Below, one piece after another: positions 8,510-17,924 of a stretch of DNA of 64,000 nucleotides (its first letter is position 1; each line of letters opens with the position of its first letter). The stretch is from Planomonospora sp. ID82291 (GTDB taxonomy: Bacteria > Actinomycetota > Actinomycetes > Streptosporangiales > Streptosporangiaceae): positions 806,001-870,000 of the forward strand of contig NZ_JABTEX010000002.1 in assembly GCF_015711645.1 (NCBI RefSeq), written 5' to 3'. Made by a program: the position numbers and the translations under genes. The notes beneath the pieces are model-generated. The model worked only from the letters and a program-made list of their open reading frames with translations. It made no database searches and had not been told where the DNA came from.

Positions 8510-9322
8510 TCAGACGTGGATGTGACGGGAGATGAAGGCAAGCTGCTCGGGCAGGACCCGGCGGCGGTAGGCGGCGTTGTGGCACCCGCCGGAGATCCCC
8601 CCCTCGGCGGTCGCGCCCAGCGCCTTCAGACCCTTCAACATCGTCTCGGTCTGCTTGGCCCAGCCGTCGCGGTCGCCGCAGCCCAGCCAGACGGGGATGT
8701 CCACCAGCTCGCGCAGCGGGGCCTGCGCCGTGGTGATGGCCGGGGCGACCGCCACGACCACGGCCACCTTCCCGGCGCCCAGCGCGGCGGCGAGCCGGAG
8801 GGCTCCGGCGCCTCCGGCCGACCAGCCCATCAGTCCGATCCTGCCGGTGTCGAGCCCGCAGTCGCGCAGGTAGGGCAGGAGCTGTCCCTCGATGTCCGCC
8901 GAGGGCCAGTCGTCGATCGAGGCCACCGCGAAGCGCCCGCCCCCCGCGGCCAGGTAGCGGTCCACCGCGTAGAGCTCGAACGGGGTCAGCGCGTCGCCCG
9001 CGGCCCCGTGCAGCATGACCACCACCGGGATCCTGCCCCGGGTGCCCGGAGGGATGCCGATCACCACCCTGCGGTCGTCCAGCGTGCTGCGCTGCAGCGT
9101 GCCCGGCGGCCCCGCCGGAGGGTCGGGCATCCTGCCGCACCTGATCTGCCCGTAGGCCTTCCGGACGCCGTCCGGACCGGCCATCACGGCGGTGACGCCG
9201 ACGCCGAGCAGCGCCAGGCCGCCGGCGATCATAAAACTTCGTCTTTTGAGCGGATTTTCCCTGTTCTGGGGGGGTAGTGGCGCTCCCCGCTCGCCGCGCT
9301 CCACGTCCATGCAGGGCACCAT
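8510..9322 (-). CDS. Exported alpha/beta-hydrolase (esterase/depolymerase-like)
   Basis: A 270-residue protein with an N-terminal export signal: KRRSFMIAGG followed by a hydrophobic stretch, reading as a twin-arginine-type signal or anchor (residues about 26-48). The hydrolase core shows VVVMLHGAAGD (oxyanion region), the nucleophile elbow GWSAGG, the acid in CGDRDGW, and the likely catalytic His in GGCHNAAY. This layout resembles the feruloyl esterase/PHB depolymerase LpqC group. Two starts are possible, ATG 9322 and ATG 9310. It is transcribed away from smc. Confidence 0.8.
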   Translation of the reverse strand: MVPCMDVERGERGAPLPPQNRENPLKRRSFMIAGGLALLGVGVTAVMAGPDGVRKAYGQIRCGRMPDPPAGPPGTLQRSTLDDRRVVIGIPPGTRGRIPVVVMLHGAAGDALTPFELYAVDRYLAAGGGRFAVASIDDWPSADIEGQLLPYLRDCGLDTGRIGLMGWSAGGAGALRLAAALGAGKVAVVVAVAPAITTAQAPLRELVDIPVWLGCGDRDGWAKQTETMLKGLKALGATAEGGISGGCHNAAYRRRVLPEQLAFISRHIHV

Positions 9323-9413
9323 AAGCCGTGCATGGGCGGGCGCGGGCGAAGAACGGTAGTCTTCCCCGCTAAGGGCCCGCCGGCGGCCCGGATCGTGCGC
9401 CGGTCCCGTGCGG

Positions 9414-9463
9414 CCCCGGGCTCACGGGGGCACCGGACCCCGGGCTGACCCGGGGGCACCGGA
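9414..9463 (+). repeat. 24/26-bp near-tandem duplication upstream of smc
   Basis: Copies at 9414-9437 and 9438-9463 share ccccgggct and gggggcaccgga and differ by a 2-base insertion. They lie in the divergent promoter region of the esterase and smc. Confidence 0.75.
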
Positions 9464-9536
9464 GGGCGCCGGCCCGGCCCGCGCACCGGGCGTCCGGCCG
9501 GCGATCCGCGCAGACCAGGGGACGAGGGGGTTTTCC

Positions 9537-12500
9537 GTGTATCTGAAGACCCTCACCCTGCGCGGCTTCAAGTCCTTCGCCTCGGCGACGACGCTCCGCT
9601 TCGAGCCGGGCATCACCGCCGTCGTCGGCCCCAACGGCTCGGGCAAGTCCAACGTGGTCGACGCCCTGGCCTGGGTCATGGGCGAGCACAGCGCCAAATC
9701 CCTGCGCGGCGGCAAGATGGAGGACGTCATCTTCGCCGGGACCTCCTCACGCGCCCCGCTGGGCCGCGCCGAGGTCACGCTCACCATCGACAACACCGAC
9801 GGCGCCCTGCCGATCGACTACACCGAGGTCACCATCAGCCGCCTGATGTTCCGGGGCGGCCAGAGCGAGTACGCCATCAACGGCGACACCTGCCGCCTCC
9901 TCGACATCCAGGAACTGCTGTCGGACTCCGGCATCGGCCGCGAGATGCACGTCATCGTCGGTCAGGGCCAGCTCGACCAGGTCCTGCACGCCGGCCCCGA
10001 GGACCGCCGGGCGTTCATCGAGGAGGCCGCCGGGGTCCTGAAGCACCGCAAGCGCAAGGAGAAGGCGCTGCGGAAGCTGGACGCGATGCAGGCCAACATG
10101 ACCCGCGTCCAGGACCTCACCACCGAGCTGCGCCGCCAGCTCAAGCCGCTGGGCCGCCAGGCGGAGATCGCCCGCCGGGCCGCCGTGATCCAGGCCGATC
10201 TGCGGGACGCGCGGCTGCGCCTGCTCGCCGACGACGTGCTCACCCTGCGGACCGCGCTGGAGCGCGAGGCGGCGGACGAGGCCGCGATCCTGGCCCGCCG
10301 CAGGGCCGTGGAGGCGGAGCTGGAGCAGGGGCAGCACGGCGAGACCGAGCTGGAGGCCGCCGAGGCCGAGGCCCAGCCGCGTCTGACCGCCGCCCAGGAG
10401 ACCTTCTTCCGGCTCTCCTCGATCCGCGACCGGCTGCGCGGCCTGGCCGGGCTGGCCGCCGAGCGGCGCCGGCACGCCGCCGACACCGGCGTGGAACGGC
10501 GCGGGCGCGACCCCGAGGACCTCGAACGCGAGGCCGAGGAGGTCCGCGAGCAGGAACGGGTCCTGGCCGAGCTGCTGGAGCAGGAGCAGGAGGCGCTCGC
10601 CCGGGAGACGGCCCGCCGGGCCGAGGCCGAGGGGGCGCTCGCCGCGGAGGAGCGCCGGCTGGCCGCCGAGGCCCGGGCCGCGGCCGACCGGCGCGAAGGG
10701 CTCGCCCGGCTCCGGGGGCAGGTCGGCGCGGCGCGCAGCCGGACCGAGGCGGCCGCCGAGGAGATCGGCCGGCTGACCCGCTCGCTCGCCGAGGCCGAGC
10801 GCCGGGCCGCGCTGGCCCAGGCCGAGCACGACGGTCAGGAGCAGGCCGATCCGGCGGCCGACCCCGCGCTGGCCGAGGAGCTGGAGATCGCTCTGGGGGC
10901 CGTGGAGTCGGCAGGGCTGGCCGTCGAGGCGGCCGAGGCCGCGGCCGAGGAGGCGCGGGCGGCCGTCGCGGGCCCGGACGCGGAGCTGCGCGCGGCCGGG
11001 GCCGTCCTGGCGGACGCGCGCACCGCCGACCAGGAGGCGCAGCGCCGGGTGGCCGCGCTGGAGGCGAGGTTCGAGGCGCTGGAACTGAGCCTGGCCACGG
11101 GCACGGACGGCGGCGCGGCGCTGCTGGCCGCCACCGGTGAGCTCGGCGCCGGGGTGCTCGGCCCGGTCGCCACGATGCTGACCGTCCGGCCGGGCGCGGA
11201 GGCGGCCGTGGCCGCGGTGCTGGGCGCGGCGGCCGAGGCCGTCGCGGTCGGATCGCTGCAGTCCGCGGTGGACGCCATGGAGCTCCTGCGGGCCACCGGC
11301 CAGGGGCGGGCGTCCCTGGTCATCGCCGCCGAGGGGCCCTGCCCGCCGGCCGGGCCGGTGCCGCCGGCCGGGGCCGAGTGGGCCGCCGACCTGGTGACCG
11401 CGCCGGACGGCCTGCGGGCGGCCGTCGCCGCGCTGCTGGCGGACGTGCTCGTCGTCGACGACCTGCCCACGGCCCGCAAGGCGGTCGAGCAGCACCCCGG
11501 ACTGCGGGCCGTCACCCGCTCCGGCGACCTGCTGGGCGCCTACGCGGCCCGGGGCGGCTCCGAGCCGGGGTCGTCGGCCCTGGCGGTGCGGGCCGCGCTG
11601 GACGCGGCCGCGGCCGACCTGGCCGAGGCCAGGGCGGCGGCCGGGCGGACCGCGGCGGTCATGGAGGAGGCGGCGCGGGCCGAGGAGGCGGCGCGGCTCG
11701 CCGTGGAGGCGGCCCGGACCCGGGCGGCGGAGGCCCAGACGGGCGTGCGGACCGCCCAGGCCGGGGTCAGCGCGGCGCAGACCGCGCTGGACGGGCTCCG
11801 GGGCCGGCAGCGCGACGCCGACCAGCAGGCCGCCGCGGCGGCCCGGCGGCTCGCCCGGCTGGGCGCGGCGGCGCAGGCGGCCCGCGACGAGTGCCTGCGA
11901 CTGGCCGAGGGCGTGCGGGCCGCGGAGGAGGCGCGCGGGCGGGGCATGGCCGAGCTGGCCGGGCTGGAGGAGCGGCTGGCCGCGGCCACGGACGCCGTGG
12001 AGCCGGAGGACGAGCCGTCCACCGAGGTCCGCGACGAGCTGGCCGAGCTCTGCGCCGAGGCCCGGCAGGCCGAGATGGAGGCCCGCCTGGCCGTGCGGAC
12101 GGCCGAGGAGCGGGTCAAGGGCATCGCGGGCCGGGCCGAGGGGCTGGTGCGGGCGGCCGAGCGGGAGCGCGAGGAGCGGGCCCGGGCGGCCGAGCTGCGG
12201 GAGCGGCGGCGCCGCCAGGCCGAGACGGCCGAGGCGGTCGTGCGGGGCGCGGAGCTGACCCTGCGCGCGCTGGAGGCCTCGATCGCCGCCGCCGCCGTCC
12301 AGCGCGACGAGGCCGAGCAGGCCCGCGGCCGGATCGACGCCGCGCTGCGGTCCGTCCGCGCCCGGGTCCGGGAGCTCTCCGCCGAGCTCGACAAGCTGGT
12401 CGACCGGGTGCACGGCAGCGAGATGGCCAGGACCGAGCAGCGGCTGCGCCTGGAGCAGCTGCAGACCCGCGCGGTGGAGGAGTACGGCGTCGAGCCGGAC

Positions 12501-13223
12501 GTGCTCATCGCCGAGTACGGCCCCGGCGAGCCGGTCCCGTCGGCCGACGGCGAGCCGGTGCCGTACGACCGGCAGGAGCAGGAGAAGCGGGCCCGGGCGG
12601 CCGAGCGGCAGATGGCGCAGCTGGGCAAGGTGAACCCGCTGGCGCTGGAGGAGTTCGCGGCGCTGGAGGAGCGGCACGCGTTCCTCACCTCGCAGCTGGA
12701 GGACCTCAAGAAGACCCGCCGCGACCTGCTGCTGGTGGTCAAGGAGGTCGACGAGCGGGTCGAGCAGGTCTTCTCCGCCGCCTACGCGGACGTGGCCAGG
12801 GAGTTCCAGACGATCTTCGGCAGGGTCTTCCCCGGCGGGGAGGGCCGGCTGCTGCTCACCGACCCCGAGGACATGCTGACCACCGGGGTCGAGGTCGAGG
12901 CGCGCCCGCCCGGGAAGAAGGTCAAGCGGCTCTCGCTGCTGTCGGGCGGTGAGCGCTCGCTGACCGCGGTGGCGTTCCTGGTGGCCATCTTCAAGGCGCG
13001 GCCCTCGCCGTTCTACGTGATGGACGAGGTCGAGGCGGCCCTGGACGACACCAACACCCAGCGGCTGCTGACCCTCTTCGAGGAGCTGCGGGAGACCTCC
13101 CAGCTCATCGTGATCACCCACCAGAAGCGGACCATGGAGATCGCCGACGCGCTGTACGGAGTGTCGATGCGGGGCGACGGCGTCACCCAGGTGATCAGCC
13201 AGCGGCTGAAGGCCGACTCCTGA
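9537..13223 (+). CDS. smc: Chromosome segregation protein SMC
   Basis: A 1228-residue condensin ATPase that compacts and organises the chromosome with ScpAB. The N-terminal head begins YLKTLTLRGFKSFA and has Walker A GPNGSGKS near residue 32. Two long Ala/Glu/Arg-rich coiled coils flank a hinge (about residues 530-660). The C-terminal head holds the signature LSGGERSLTA near 1135 and Walker B YVMDEVEAALDD near 1158. GTG 9537, preceded by gacgaggggg, is the start because homology begins there; the frame is open upstream. The coiled coils are unusually alanine-rich, reflecting base composition. Confidence 0.97.
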   Translation: MYLKTLTLRGFKSFASATTLRFEPGITAVVGPNGSGKSNVVDALAWVMGEHSAKSLRGGKMEDVIFAGTSSRAPLGRAEVTLTIDNTDGALPIDYTEVTISRLMFRGGQSEYAINGDTCRLLDIQELLSDSGIGREMHVIVGQGQLDQVLHAGPEDRRAFIEEAAGVLKHRKRKEKALRKLDAMQANMTRVQDLTTELRRQLKPLGRQAEIARRAAVIQADLRDARLRLLADDVLTLRTALEREAADEAAILARRRAVEAELEQGQHGETELEAAEAEAQPRLTAAQETFFRLSSIRDRLRGLAGLAAERRRHAADTGVERRGRDPEDLEREAEEVREQERVLAELLEQEQEALARETARRAEAEGALAAEERRLAAEARAAADRREGLARLRGQVGAARSRTEAAAEEIGRLTRSLAEAERRAALAQAEHDGQEQADPAADPALAEELEIALGAVESAGLAVEAAEAAAEEARAAVAGPDAELRAAGAVLADARTADQEAQRRVAALEARFEALELSLATGTDGGAALLAATGELGAGVLGPVATMLTVRPGAEAAVAAVLGAAAEAVAVGSLQSAVDAMELLRATGQGRASLVIAAEGPCPPAGPVPPAGAEWAADLVTAPDGLRAAVAALLADVLVVDDLPTARKAVEQHPGLRAVTRSGDLLGAYAARGGSEPGSSALAVRAALDAAAADLAEARAAAGRTAAVMEEAARAEEAARLAVEAARTRAAEAQTGVRTAQAGVSAAQTALDGLRGRQRDADQQAAAAARRLARLGAAAQAARDECLRLAEGVRAAEEARGRGMAELAGLEERLAAATDAVEPEDEPSTEVRDELAELCAEARQAEMEARLAVRTAEERVKGIAGRAEGLVRAAEREREERARAAELRERRRRQAETAEAVVRGAELTLRALEASIAAAAVQRDEAEQARGRIDAALRSVRARVRELSAELDKLVDRVHGSEMARTEQRLRLEQLQTRAVEEYGVEPDVLIAEYGPGEPVPSADGEPVPYDRQEQEKRARAAERQMAQLGKVNPLALEEFAALEERHAFLTSQLEDLKKTRRDLLLVVKEVDERVEQVFSAAYADVAREFQTIFGRVFPGGEGRLLLTDPEDMLTTGVEVEARPPGKKVKRLSLLSGGERSLTAVAFLVAIFKARPSPFYVMDEVEAALDDTNTQRLLTLFEELRETSQLIVITHQKRTMEIADALYGVSMRGDGVTQVISQRLKADS

Positions 13224-13447
13224 CCCGGCGGGCACGACATCCCATCAGCGATCACTTCTCCCGGCCGACCGGCAGGGGCACGGTCTTTCGTCAGGACTCA
13301 AGGTCCAGGACACCGGAGTGCTCACCCGTCGGCGGCTACCACCAGGACTCTGCCGGATGGCTCGCTCCCAGAACTGATATAGGACACGGAACGTCCCGAA
13401 CCTCGAAAGGTCGGACTAGCGCCGGTCGTCTGGGAAACTAGGCGGTT

Positions 13448-14623
13448 GTGGAGAGCTATCTCGGCCTGATCCTGATCATCGCCGCCGTCGTCGTGCTGAC
13501 GGCGGGCGGCATGTTCCTGCTGTTCCGACAGGGACGGAAGGCGCCGCCGCCGGTGAGACCGCCGGAGGCGCCGCCGATCCCGGAGGAGGAGGGGCAGGCG
13601 CCGCCCCGGGGCGCCGTCATCGAGGACGAGGCGACGACCACCGTCCCGCCCCCGGCCCGGCCGGTGGAGGTCCCGGTCGCCCCGCCGGTCGAGCTCCCGC
13701 CGCCGTCCGCGGGCCGGATGGTACGGCTCCGCGCCCGGCTGGCCCGCTCCCAGAGCACCCTCGGCAAGGGCCTGCTGGAGCTGCTCTCCCGCGACCGCCT
13801 CGACGACGACGTCTGGGACGAGATCGAGGAGACCCTGATCACCGCCGACGTGGGCGTCGCGCCGACCCAGGCGATGGTCGAGGAGCTGCGCACCCGGGTG
13901 AAGGTGCTGGGCAGCAGGACGCCGGACGAGGTCCGCGGCCTGCTGAAGGAGCAGCTGCTCACCCAGATCGGCGCCGACACCGACCGCGCCCTGCAGGTCG
14001 CCAAGCACGGCGAGCGCCCGGCCGTCGTGCTCGTGGTGGGCGTCAACGGCACGGGCAAGACCACCACCACCGGCAAGCTGGCCCGGTCCCTGATCGGCGA
14101 CGGCAACCGGGTGGTGCTCGGCGCCGCCGACACCTTCCGCGCCGCCGCCGCCGACCAGCTCCAGACCTGGGGCGACCGGGTCGGGGCCGAGGTGGTGCGC
14201 GGCCCCGAGGGCGGCGACCCCGCCTCCGTCGCGTTCGACGCCGTGGCCAGGGGCATGGACGAGAAGGTCGACGTCGTGATCGTGGACACGGCCGGCCGCC
14301 TGCACACCAAGACCGGACTGATGGACGAGCTCGGCAAGGTCAAGCGCGTCATCGAGAAGAAGGCCACGGTGGACGAGGTGCTGCTGGTCCTCGACGCCAC
14401 CACCGGCCAGAACGGCATGCGCCAGGCCCAGGTGTTCGCCGAGGTCGTCAACATCACCGGCATCGCCCTGACCAAGCTCGACGGCACCGCCAAGGGCGGC
14501 ATCGTCATCTCCGTCCAGCGCGAGCTGGGCGTCCCGGTCAAGCTCGTCGGCCTCGGCGAGGGCCCCGACGACCTGGCCCCGTTCGACCCCGAGGTCTTCG
14601 TGGACGCGCTGCTGGGCGACTGA
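13448..14623 (+). CDS. ftsY: Signal recognition particle receptor FtsY
   Basis: A 391-residue SRP receptor GTPase targeting nascent membrane proteins. An N-terminal membrane segment (about residues 5-26) and a Pro/Glu-rich linker (30-90) precede the NG domain. G1 is GVNGTGKTTTTGK near residue 197, followed by DTFRAAA, DTAGR near 279, and TKLDGTAKGG near 341. The membrane anchor is usual for actinobacterial FtsY and replaces the acidic A domain of enterobacteria. It follows smc after 224 bp of sequence in which I see no gene; a strong hairpin terminator follows. Confidence 0.96.
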   Translation: MESYLGLILIIAAVVVLTAGGMFLLFRQGRKAPPPVRPPEAPPIPEEEGQAPPRGAVIEDEATTTVPPPARPVEVPVAPPVELPPPSAGRMVRLRARLARSQSTLGKGLLELLSRDRLDDDVWDEIEETLITADVGVAPTQAMVEELRTRVKVLGSRTPDEVRGLLKEQLLTQIGADTDRALQVAKHGERPAVVLVVGVNGTGKTTTTGKLARSLIGDGNRVVLGAADTFRAAAADQLQTWGDRVGAEVVRGPEGGDPASVAFDAVARGMDEKVDVVIVDTAGRLHTKTGLMDELGKVKRVIEKKATVDEVLLVLDATTGQNGMRQAQVFAEVVNITGIALTKLDGTAKGGIVISVQRELGVPVKLVGLGEGPDDLAPFDPEVFVDALLGD

Positions 14624-14634
14624 TCCCGTACCGG

Positions 14635-14680
14635 CGCGACGGGCCGCCTCCCCGGGGATCCGGCGGGGCGGCCCGTCGCG
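14635..14680 (+). terminator. Strong hairpin after ftsY
   Basis: A 14-bp perfect stem (CGCGACGGGCCGCC with its complement at 14667-14680) around an 18-base loop, 12 bp after the ftsY stop. Confidence 0.75.
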
Positions 14681-14690
14681 TTCCGGAGCG

Positions 14691-14735
14691 GCGGTCCCTT
14701 TCCCGGCGGTCCCTTTTTCGGCGGCCCGTTCCCCG
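14691..14735 (+). repeat. Imperfect triple 15-bp repeat after ftsY
   Basis: Three abutting 15-bp units beginning gcggtccc or gcggcccg, followed by part of a fourth, lie between the ftsY terminator and the end of the iron ABC operon. Confidence 0.7.
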
Positions 14736-14802
14736 GCGGCCCGGAGCGCCGCCCGCGCCGGGACGGGCGGGCGGCGCCGGCGGAGTGCGGGGACCGGAGG
14801 GG

Positions 14803-15600
14803 TCAGCCCCGGACCGCCGGCTGGCGCACCCCGATGGGGACGACCAGCGGGGTGCCCGCGACGGGGTCCTCGATGACCTTGGCGTCGAGGTCGAAGACCT
14901 GCGAGAGCAGCGATTCGGTGAGCACCTCCGCCGGGGCGCCCGCGGCGACGACCCTGCCGTCGCGCATGGCGACCAGCCGGTCGGCGTAGCGGGCGGCCAG
15001 GTTGAGGTCGTGCAGGACCATCACCACGGTGCGGCCCAGCTCGCCGTGGAGCCTGCGGACGAGCTCCAGCACCTCGACCTGGTGGGCCAGGTCGAGGAAG
15101 GTCGTCGGCTCGTCGAGCAGGAGCAGGTCGGTGCCCTGCGCCAGGGCCATGGAGATCCAGGCGCGCTGGCGCTGACCGCCGGAGAGCTCGTCCAGCGGGC
15201 GCTCACCCAGGTCGAGCAGGCCCGTCATGGACAGCGCCTCGCTCACCGCGGACTCGTCGTCGGACGACCACTGCCGGTACCAGGTCTGGTGCGGGTGCCG
15301 CCCCCGGGCCACCAGGTCGGCCACGGTCAGCCCTTCGGGGGCCGTCGGCGCCTGCGGGAGCACGCCCAGGACCTTGGCGACCTCCTTGGTGGGCATCCGG
15401 TCGATGCGCTTGCCGTCCAGCAGCACCTCGCCGCCGGAGGGCTTGAGCAGCCGCCCCAGCGCGCGCAGCAGCGTGGACTTGCCGCACCCGTTGGGGCCGA
15501 TGATCGTGGTCACCGTGCCGGTCTCGACGCCGAGGTCGAGTCCGTCGACGATGACGCGATCGCCGTACCCGAGCCTGACGTCGACGGCTTGAAGTCTCAT
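14803..15600 (-). CDS. Ferric-siderophore ABC transporter ATP-binding protein
   Basis: A 265-residue FepC/FecE-type ATPase that powers siderophore import. Walker [10 protein letters not shown] is near residue 36, the signature LSGGQRQRA near 140, Walker [13 protein letters not shown] just after it, and the switch His in [17 protein letters not shown] 15600 overlaps the upstream permease stop by 4 bases, so the frame open further upstream is not its start. It is the last gene of the permease-permease-ATPase operon running away from the iron boxes. Confidence 0.95.
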   Translation of the reverse strand: MRLQAVDVRLGYGDRVIVDGLDLGVETGTVTTIIGPNGCGKSTLLRALGRLLKPSGGEVLLDGKRIDRMPTKEVAKVLGVLPQAPTAPEGLTVADLVARGRHPHQTWYRQWSSDDESAVSEALSMTGLLDLGERPLDELSGGQRQRAWISMALAQGTDLLLLDEPTTFLDLAHQVEVLELVRRLHGELGRTVVMVLHDLNLAARYADRLVAMRDGRVVAAGAPAEVLTESLLSQVFDLDAKVIEDPVAGTPLVVPIGVRQPAVRG

Positions 15601-16757
15601 GAACGGGCCTCTCTGCGCACGCGGACGAGAAGATGGATCAGATAGGGGGCGCCGAGGACGGCGGTGACCACGCCCACCGGCAGTTCGACGGGGCTGAACG
15701 CGGTCCGCGCGACCAGGTCGGCGGCGGTGGTGAGCAGCGCGCCGGTCAGCGCGGAGACCGCCAGCGGGGGCTGGGCCGTACCGGCCAGGCGGAGCGCGAT
15801 CTGCGGGGCGGCCAGGGCGACGAAGGCGACGGGCCCGGCGGAGGCCGTGGCGACCGCGGCGAGCAGCACCGCGGCGAGGATCATCAGGCCGCGCACGAGG
15901 TTCGTCCGCACGCCCAGCCCGGCCACCGTGTCGTCGCCGAAGCGCAGCGCGCCGAGCGAGCGGGTGCCGAGCAGGGCCAGCGGGACGAGCACGGCCAGCG
16001 CGAGCGCGACCGGATGGACGTGCTCCCAGCCCCGGCCGTGCAGCGAGCCGCTGATCCAGACCATGGCGCGGCTGCTGTCGTTGACGTCGCCGACGGTCAG
16101 CAGCCAGTACTTGACGTTGCCGAACACGGCGGTGACGCCGATGCCGACCAGGACCAGGCGGTAGCCGTCCAGCCCGCCCCGCCAGGCCAGCAGGTAGACG
16201 GCCAGCGCGCCGGCCAGGCCGCCCGCCAGGGCCAGGAGCGGGATGCCGAAGGTGACCAGGGCGCCGCTGGGGCCGCCGGCGGTGCTCCCCGCGGCCACGA
16301 TGGCGGCGACCACGGCCACACTGGCGCCGGTGGTGACGCCGAGGACGTCGGGGCTGGCCAGCGGGTTGCGGGCGACGGCCTGGGTGATCGCGCCGGACAG
16401 CGCGAACGCCGCGCCGGCCAGCACGCCGGCCAGCGCGCGGGGGAGCCGGAGCTCCATCACCACGAAGTGGGCCGGTCCGTCGCCGGTGATCGCCCCGATC
16501 ACCTCGGGCACCGTCATCGGCAGGTCGCCGATGCGCATGCCGAGCCCCATCAGCAGCAGCGCGGCGGCCAGCAGGACCAGGCAGACGGCCGTGGAACGCA
16601 GGCGCAGCAGCCACGAGGCGGGGCCGAGGCGGACCGGCCGCCCGTGCGGGAGCCGGACGCGGGCGGAGGAGGCCCCCGCGCCGCGGGGCGGGCCGACGGG
16701 CGGGCGGGCGGAGGAGGTTCCCGCGCCGGCGGGCGGGCGGGCGGGGCTGCGGGTCAC
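15597..16757 (-). CDS. FecCD-family siderophore ABC permease
   Basis: A 386-residue permease with about nine to ten membrane segments. Family motifs visible are [37 protein letters not shown] and [10 protein letters not shown]. The first 45 residues are a Pro/Ala/Ser/Arg extension with an internal 15-residue repeat (see the repeat at 16659-16748) and are not part of the family core. Starting at GTG 16757, it overlaps the upstream permease by 4 bases. It should pair with that permease as a heterodimer with the ATPase downstream. Confidence 0.94.
   Translation of the reverse strand: MTRSPARPPAGAGTSSARPPVGPPRGAGASSARVRLPHGRPVRLGPASWLLRLRSTAVCLVLLAAALLLMGLGMRIGDLPMTVPEVIGAITGDGPAHFVVMELRLPRALAGVLAGAAFALSGAITQAVARNPLASPDVLGVTTGASVAVVAAIVAAGSTAGGPSGALVTFGIPLLALAGGLAGALAVYLLAWRGGLDGYRLVLVGIGVTAVFGNVKYWLLTVGDVNDSSRAMVWISGSLHGRGWEHVHPVALALAVLVPLALLGTRSLGALRFGDDTVAGLGVRTNLVRGLMILAAVLLAAVATASAGPVAFVALAAPQIALRLAGTAQPPLAVSALTGALLTTAADLVARTAFSPVELPVGVVTAVLGAPYLIHLLVRVRREARS
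16659..16748 (-). repeat. Imperfect 45-bp in-frame repeat in a permease N-terminus
   Basis: Two adjacent 45-bp units begin with the same gcgggcggaggagg and encode the repeated SSAR...GAG segments in the low-complexity N-terminal extension of the permease. Confidence 0.6.
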
Positions 16758-17815
16758 AGGCGCACCGGCTTCCTGCGGCGGACGAGGGCGACGAAGAACG
16801 GCGCGCCGATGAGGGCGAGCACGACGCCGACCTCCAGCTCTCCGGGGCGGGCGACGACCCGGCCGACCACGTCGGACAGCAGGAGCGCGATCGCGCCGGC
16901 CAGCCCGGAGTACGGCAGGAGCCAGCGGTGGTCCGGGCCGGACAGGGGGCGGACCAGGTGCGGGACCATCAGGCCCACGAAGGCGAGCGAGCCGCAGGCC
17001 GCGACCGCGCCGCCGGTGAGCAGGGTGACCGCGGCGACGCCGACCGCGCGGGTCAGCGCGACGTTCTGGCCGAGGGAGCGGGCGACGTCCTCGCCCAGGG
17101 AGAGCGCGTTGAGGCCGGGGGCGTTGACGAGCGCCAGGACCAGGCCGGCGGCGATGAACGGCAGCGCCTGCCAGGCGGTCGTGGCGCCGCGCGCGGCGAT
17201 GGACCCCGTCTGCCAGAACCGGAAGACGTCCATGGCCTGGTCGTCGGCGAGCACGAGGGCCGAGGTGAGGCCGTACAGGAAGGCGCTGACCGCGGTGCCG
17301 GCCAGGGCCAGGGTGACCGGGGTGGGCCCGCCGCGCCCGCCGGCCATGCCGAGCGCGAAGACGCCCACGCTGGCGGTCAGCGCGCCGGCCATGCCGAACC
17401 AGACGTAGGCGGACAGGTCGGTGACGCCCAGGACCGTGATGCTCAGCACCATCGCGAACGCCGCGCCCTGGGTGACGCCGAGCAGTCCGGGGTCGGCCAG
17501 GGGGTTGCGGGTGTGGCCCTGCATGAGCGCGCCCGCGACGCCGAGCGCGACCCCGGCCAGGACGCCGAGCGCGGTCCGGGGCACCCGCAGCGAGCGGACG
17601 ATGATGTCGCTCTCGGTGCCGGTCGGCCCGGTGAGGCCGCGCCAGACGTCGGCGAGCGGGACGGACTTCGCGCCGATCATGATGCTCAGCACGACCGCCG
17701 CGGCGAGCGCGGCGGACAGCCCGGCCAGGACGAGCAGGAGGCGTCCCCGGCGGACCCGGAGCGTCCGCGCGCGATCGGGGGACGGCGGCCGCGCCGCGGC
17801 TACCGCTGTGCTCAC
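16754..17815 (-). CDS. FecCD-family siderophore ABC permease
   Basis: A 353-residue permease of the same family. The motifs [23 protein letters not shown] (split here as the conserved RxPR region), [12 protein letters not shown] and GAPFFVALV are visible, with about nine membrane helices and a short basic N-terminus. It is the first gene of the operon, beginning about 50 bp from the iron boxes, and is presumably repressed by an iron-loaded DtxR/IdeR-type regulator. Both permeases plus the downstream ATPase form a complete importer with the divergent binding lipoprotein. Confidence 0.95.
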   Translation of the reverse strand: MSTAVAAARPPSPDRARTLRVRRGRLLLVLAGLSAALAAAVVLSIMIGAKSVPLADVWRGLTGPTGTESDIIVRSLRVPRTALGVLAGVALGVAGALMQGHTRNPLADPGLLGVTQGAAFAMVLSITVLGVTDLSAYVWFGMAGALTASVGVFALGMAGGRGGPTPVTLALAGTAVSAFLYGLTSALVLADDQAMDVFRFWQTGSIAARGATTAWQALPFIAAGLVLALVNAPGLNALSLGEDVARSLGQNVALTRAVGVAAVTLLTGGAVAACGSLAFVGLMVPHLVRPLSGPDHRWLLPYSGLAGAIALLLSDVVGRVVARPGELEVGVVLALIGAPFFVALVRRRKPVRL

Positions 17816-17869
17816 CTGCGCCCCTCTCGTTCGCCGGTCGTTTGCCGGAACGGCTCCGAGTATGCCAGT

Positions 17870-17888
17870 TTAGGCATGGCTAAGCTAA
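17870..17888. promoter_or_regulatory. Iron box 1 (DtxR/IdeR/DmdR type)
   Basis: TTAGGCATGGCTAAGCTAA matches the 19-bp consensus TTAGGTTAGGCTAACCTAA at 15 positions. It lies between the divergent permease operon and the binding-protein gene. Confidence 0.75.
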
Positions 17889-17889
17889 A

Positions 17890-17908
17890 TAAGGTTAGCC
17901 TTGCCTTT
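17890..17908. promoter_or_regulatory. Iron box 2 (DtxR/IdeR/DmdR type)
   Basis: TAAGGTTAGCCTTGCCTTT matches the degenerate 19-bp iron box (W and S allowed) at 15 positions. It starts exactly 20 bp after box 1, so both would face the same side of the helix. It ends 16 bp before the lipoprotein start codon. Confidence 0.75.
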
Positions 17909-17924
17909 GCGAAAGGACCTCCAG

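Noticed and set aside
9747-13235. Very long open frame antisense to smc, more than 1100 codons
   Set aside because: It is a by-product of G/C-rich third positions in smc: a Leu/Gly/Arg/Gln-rich translation with no domain. Similar antisense frames over recG, rnc, typA, pta, the cvn kinase and the ABC exporter were dropped for the same reason.
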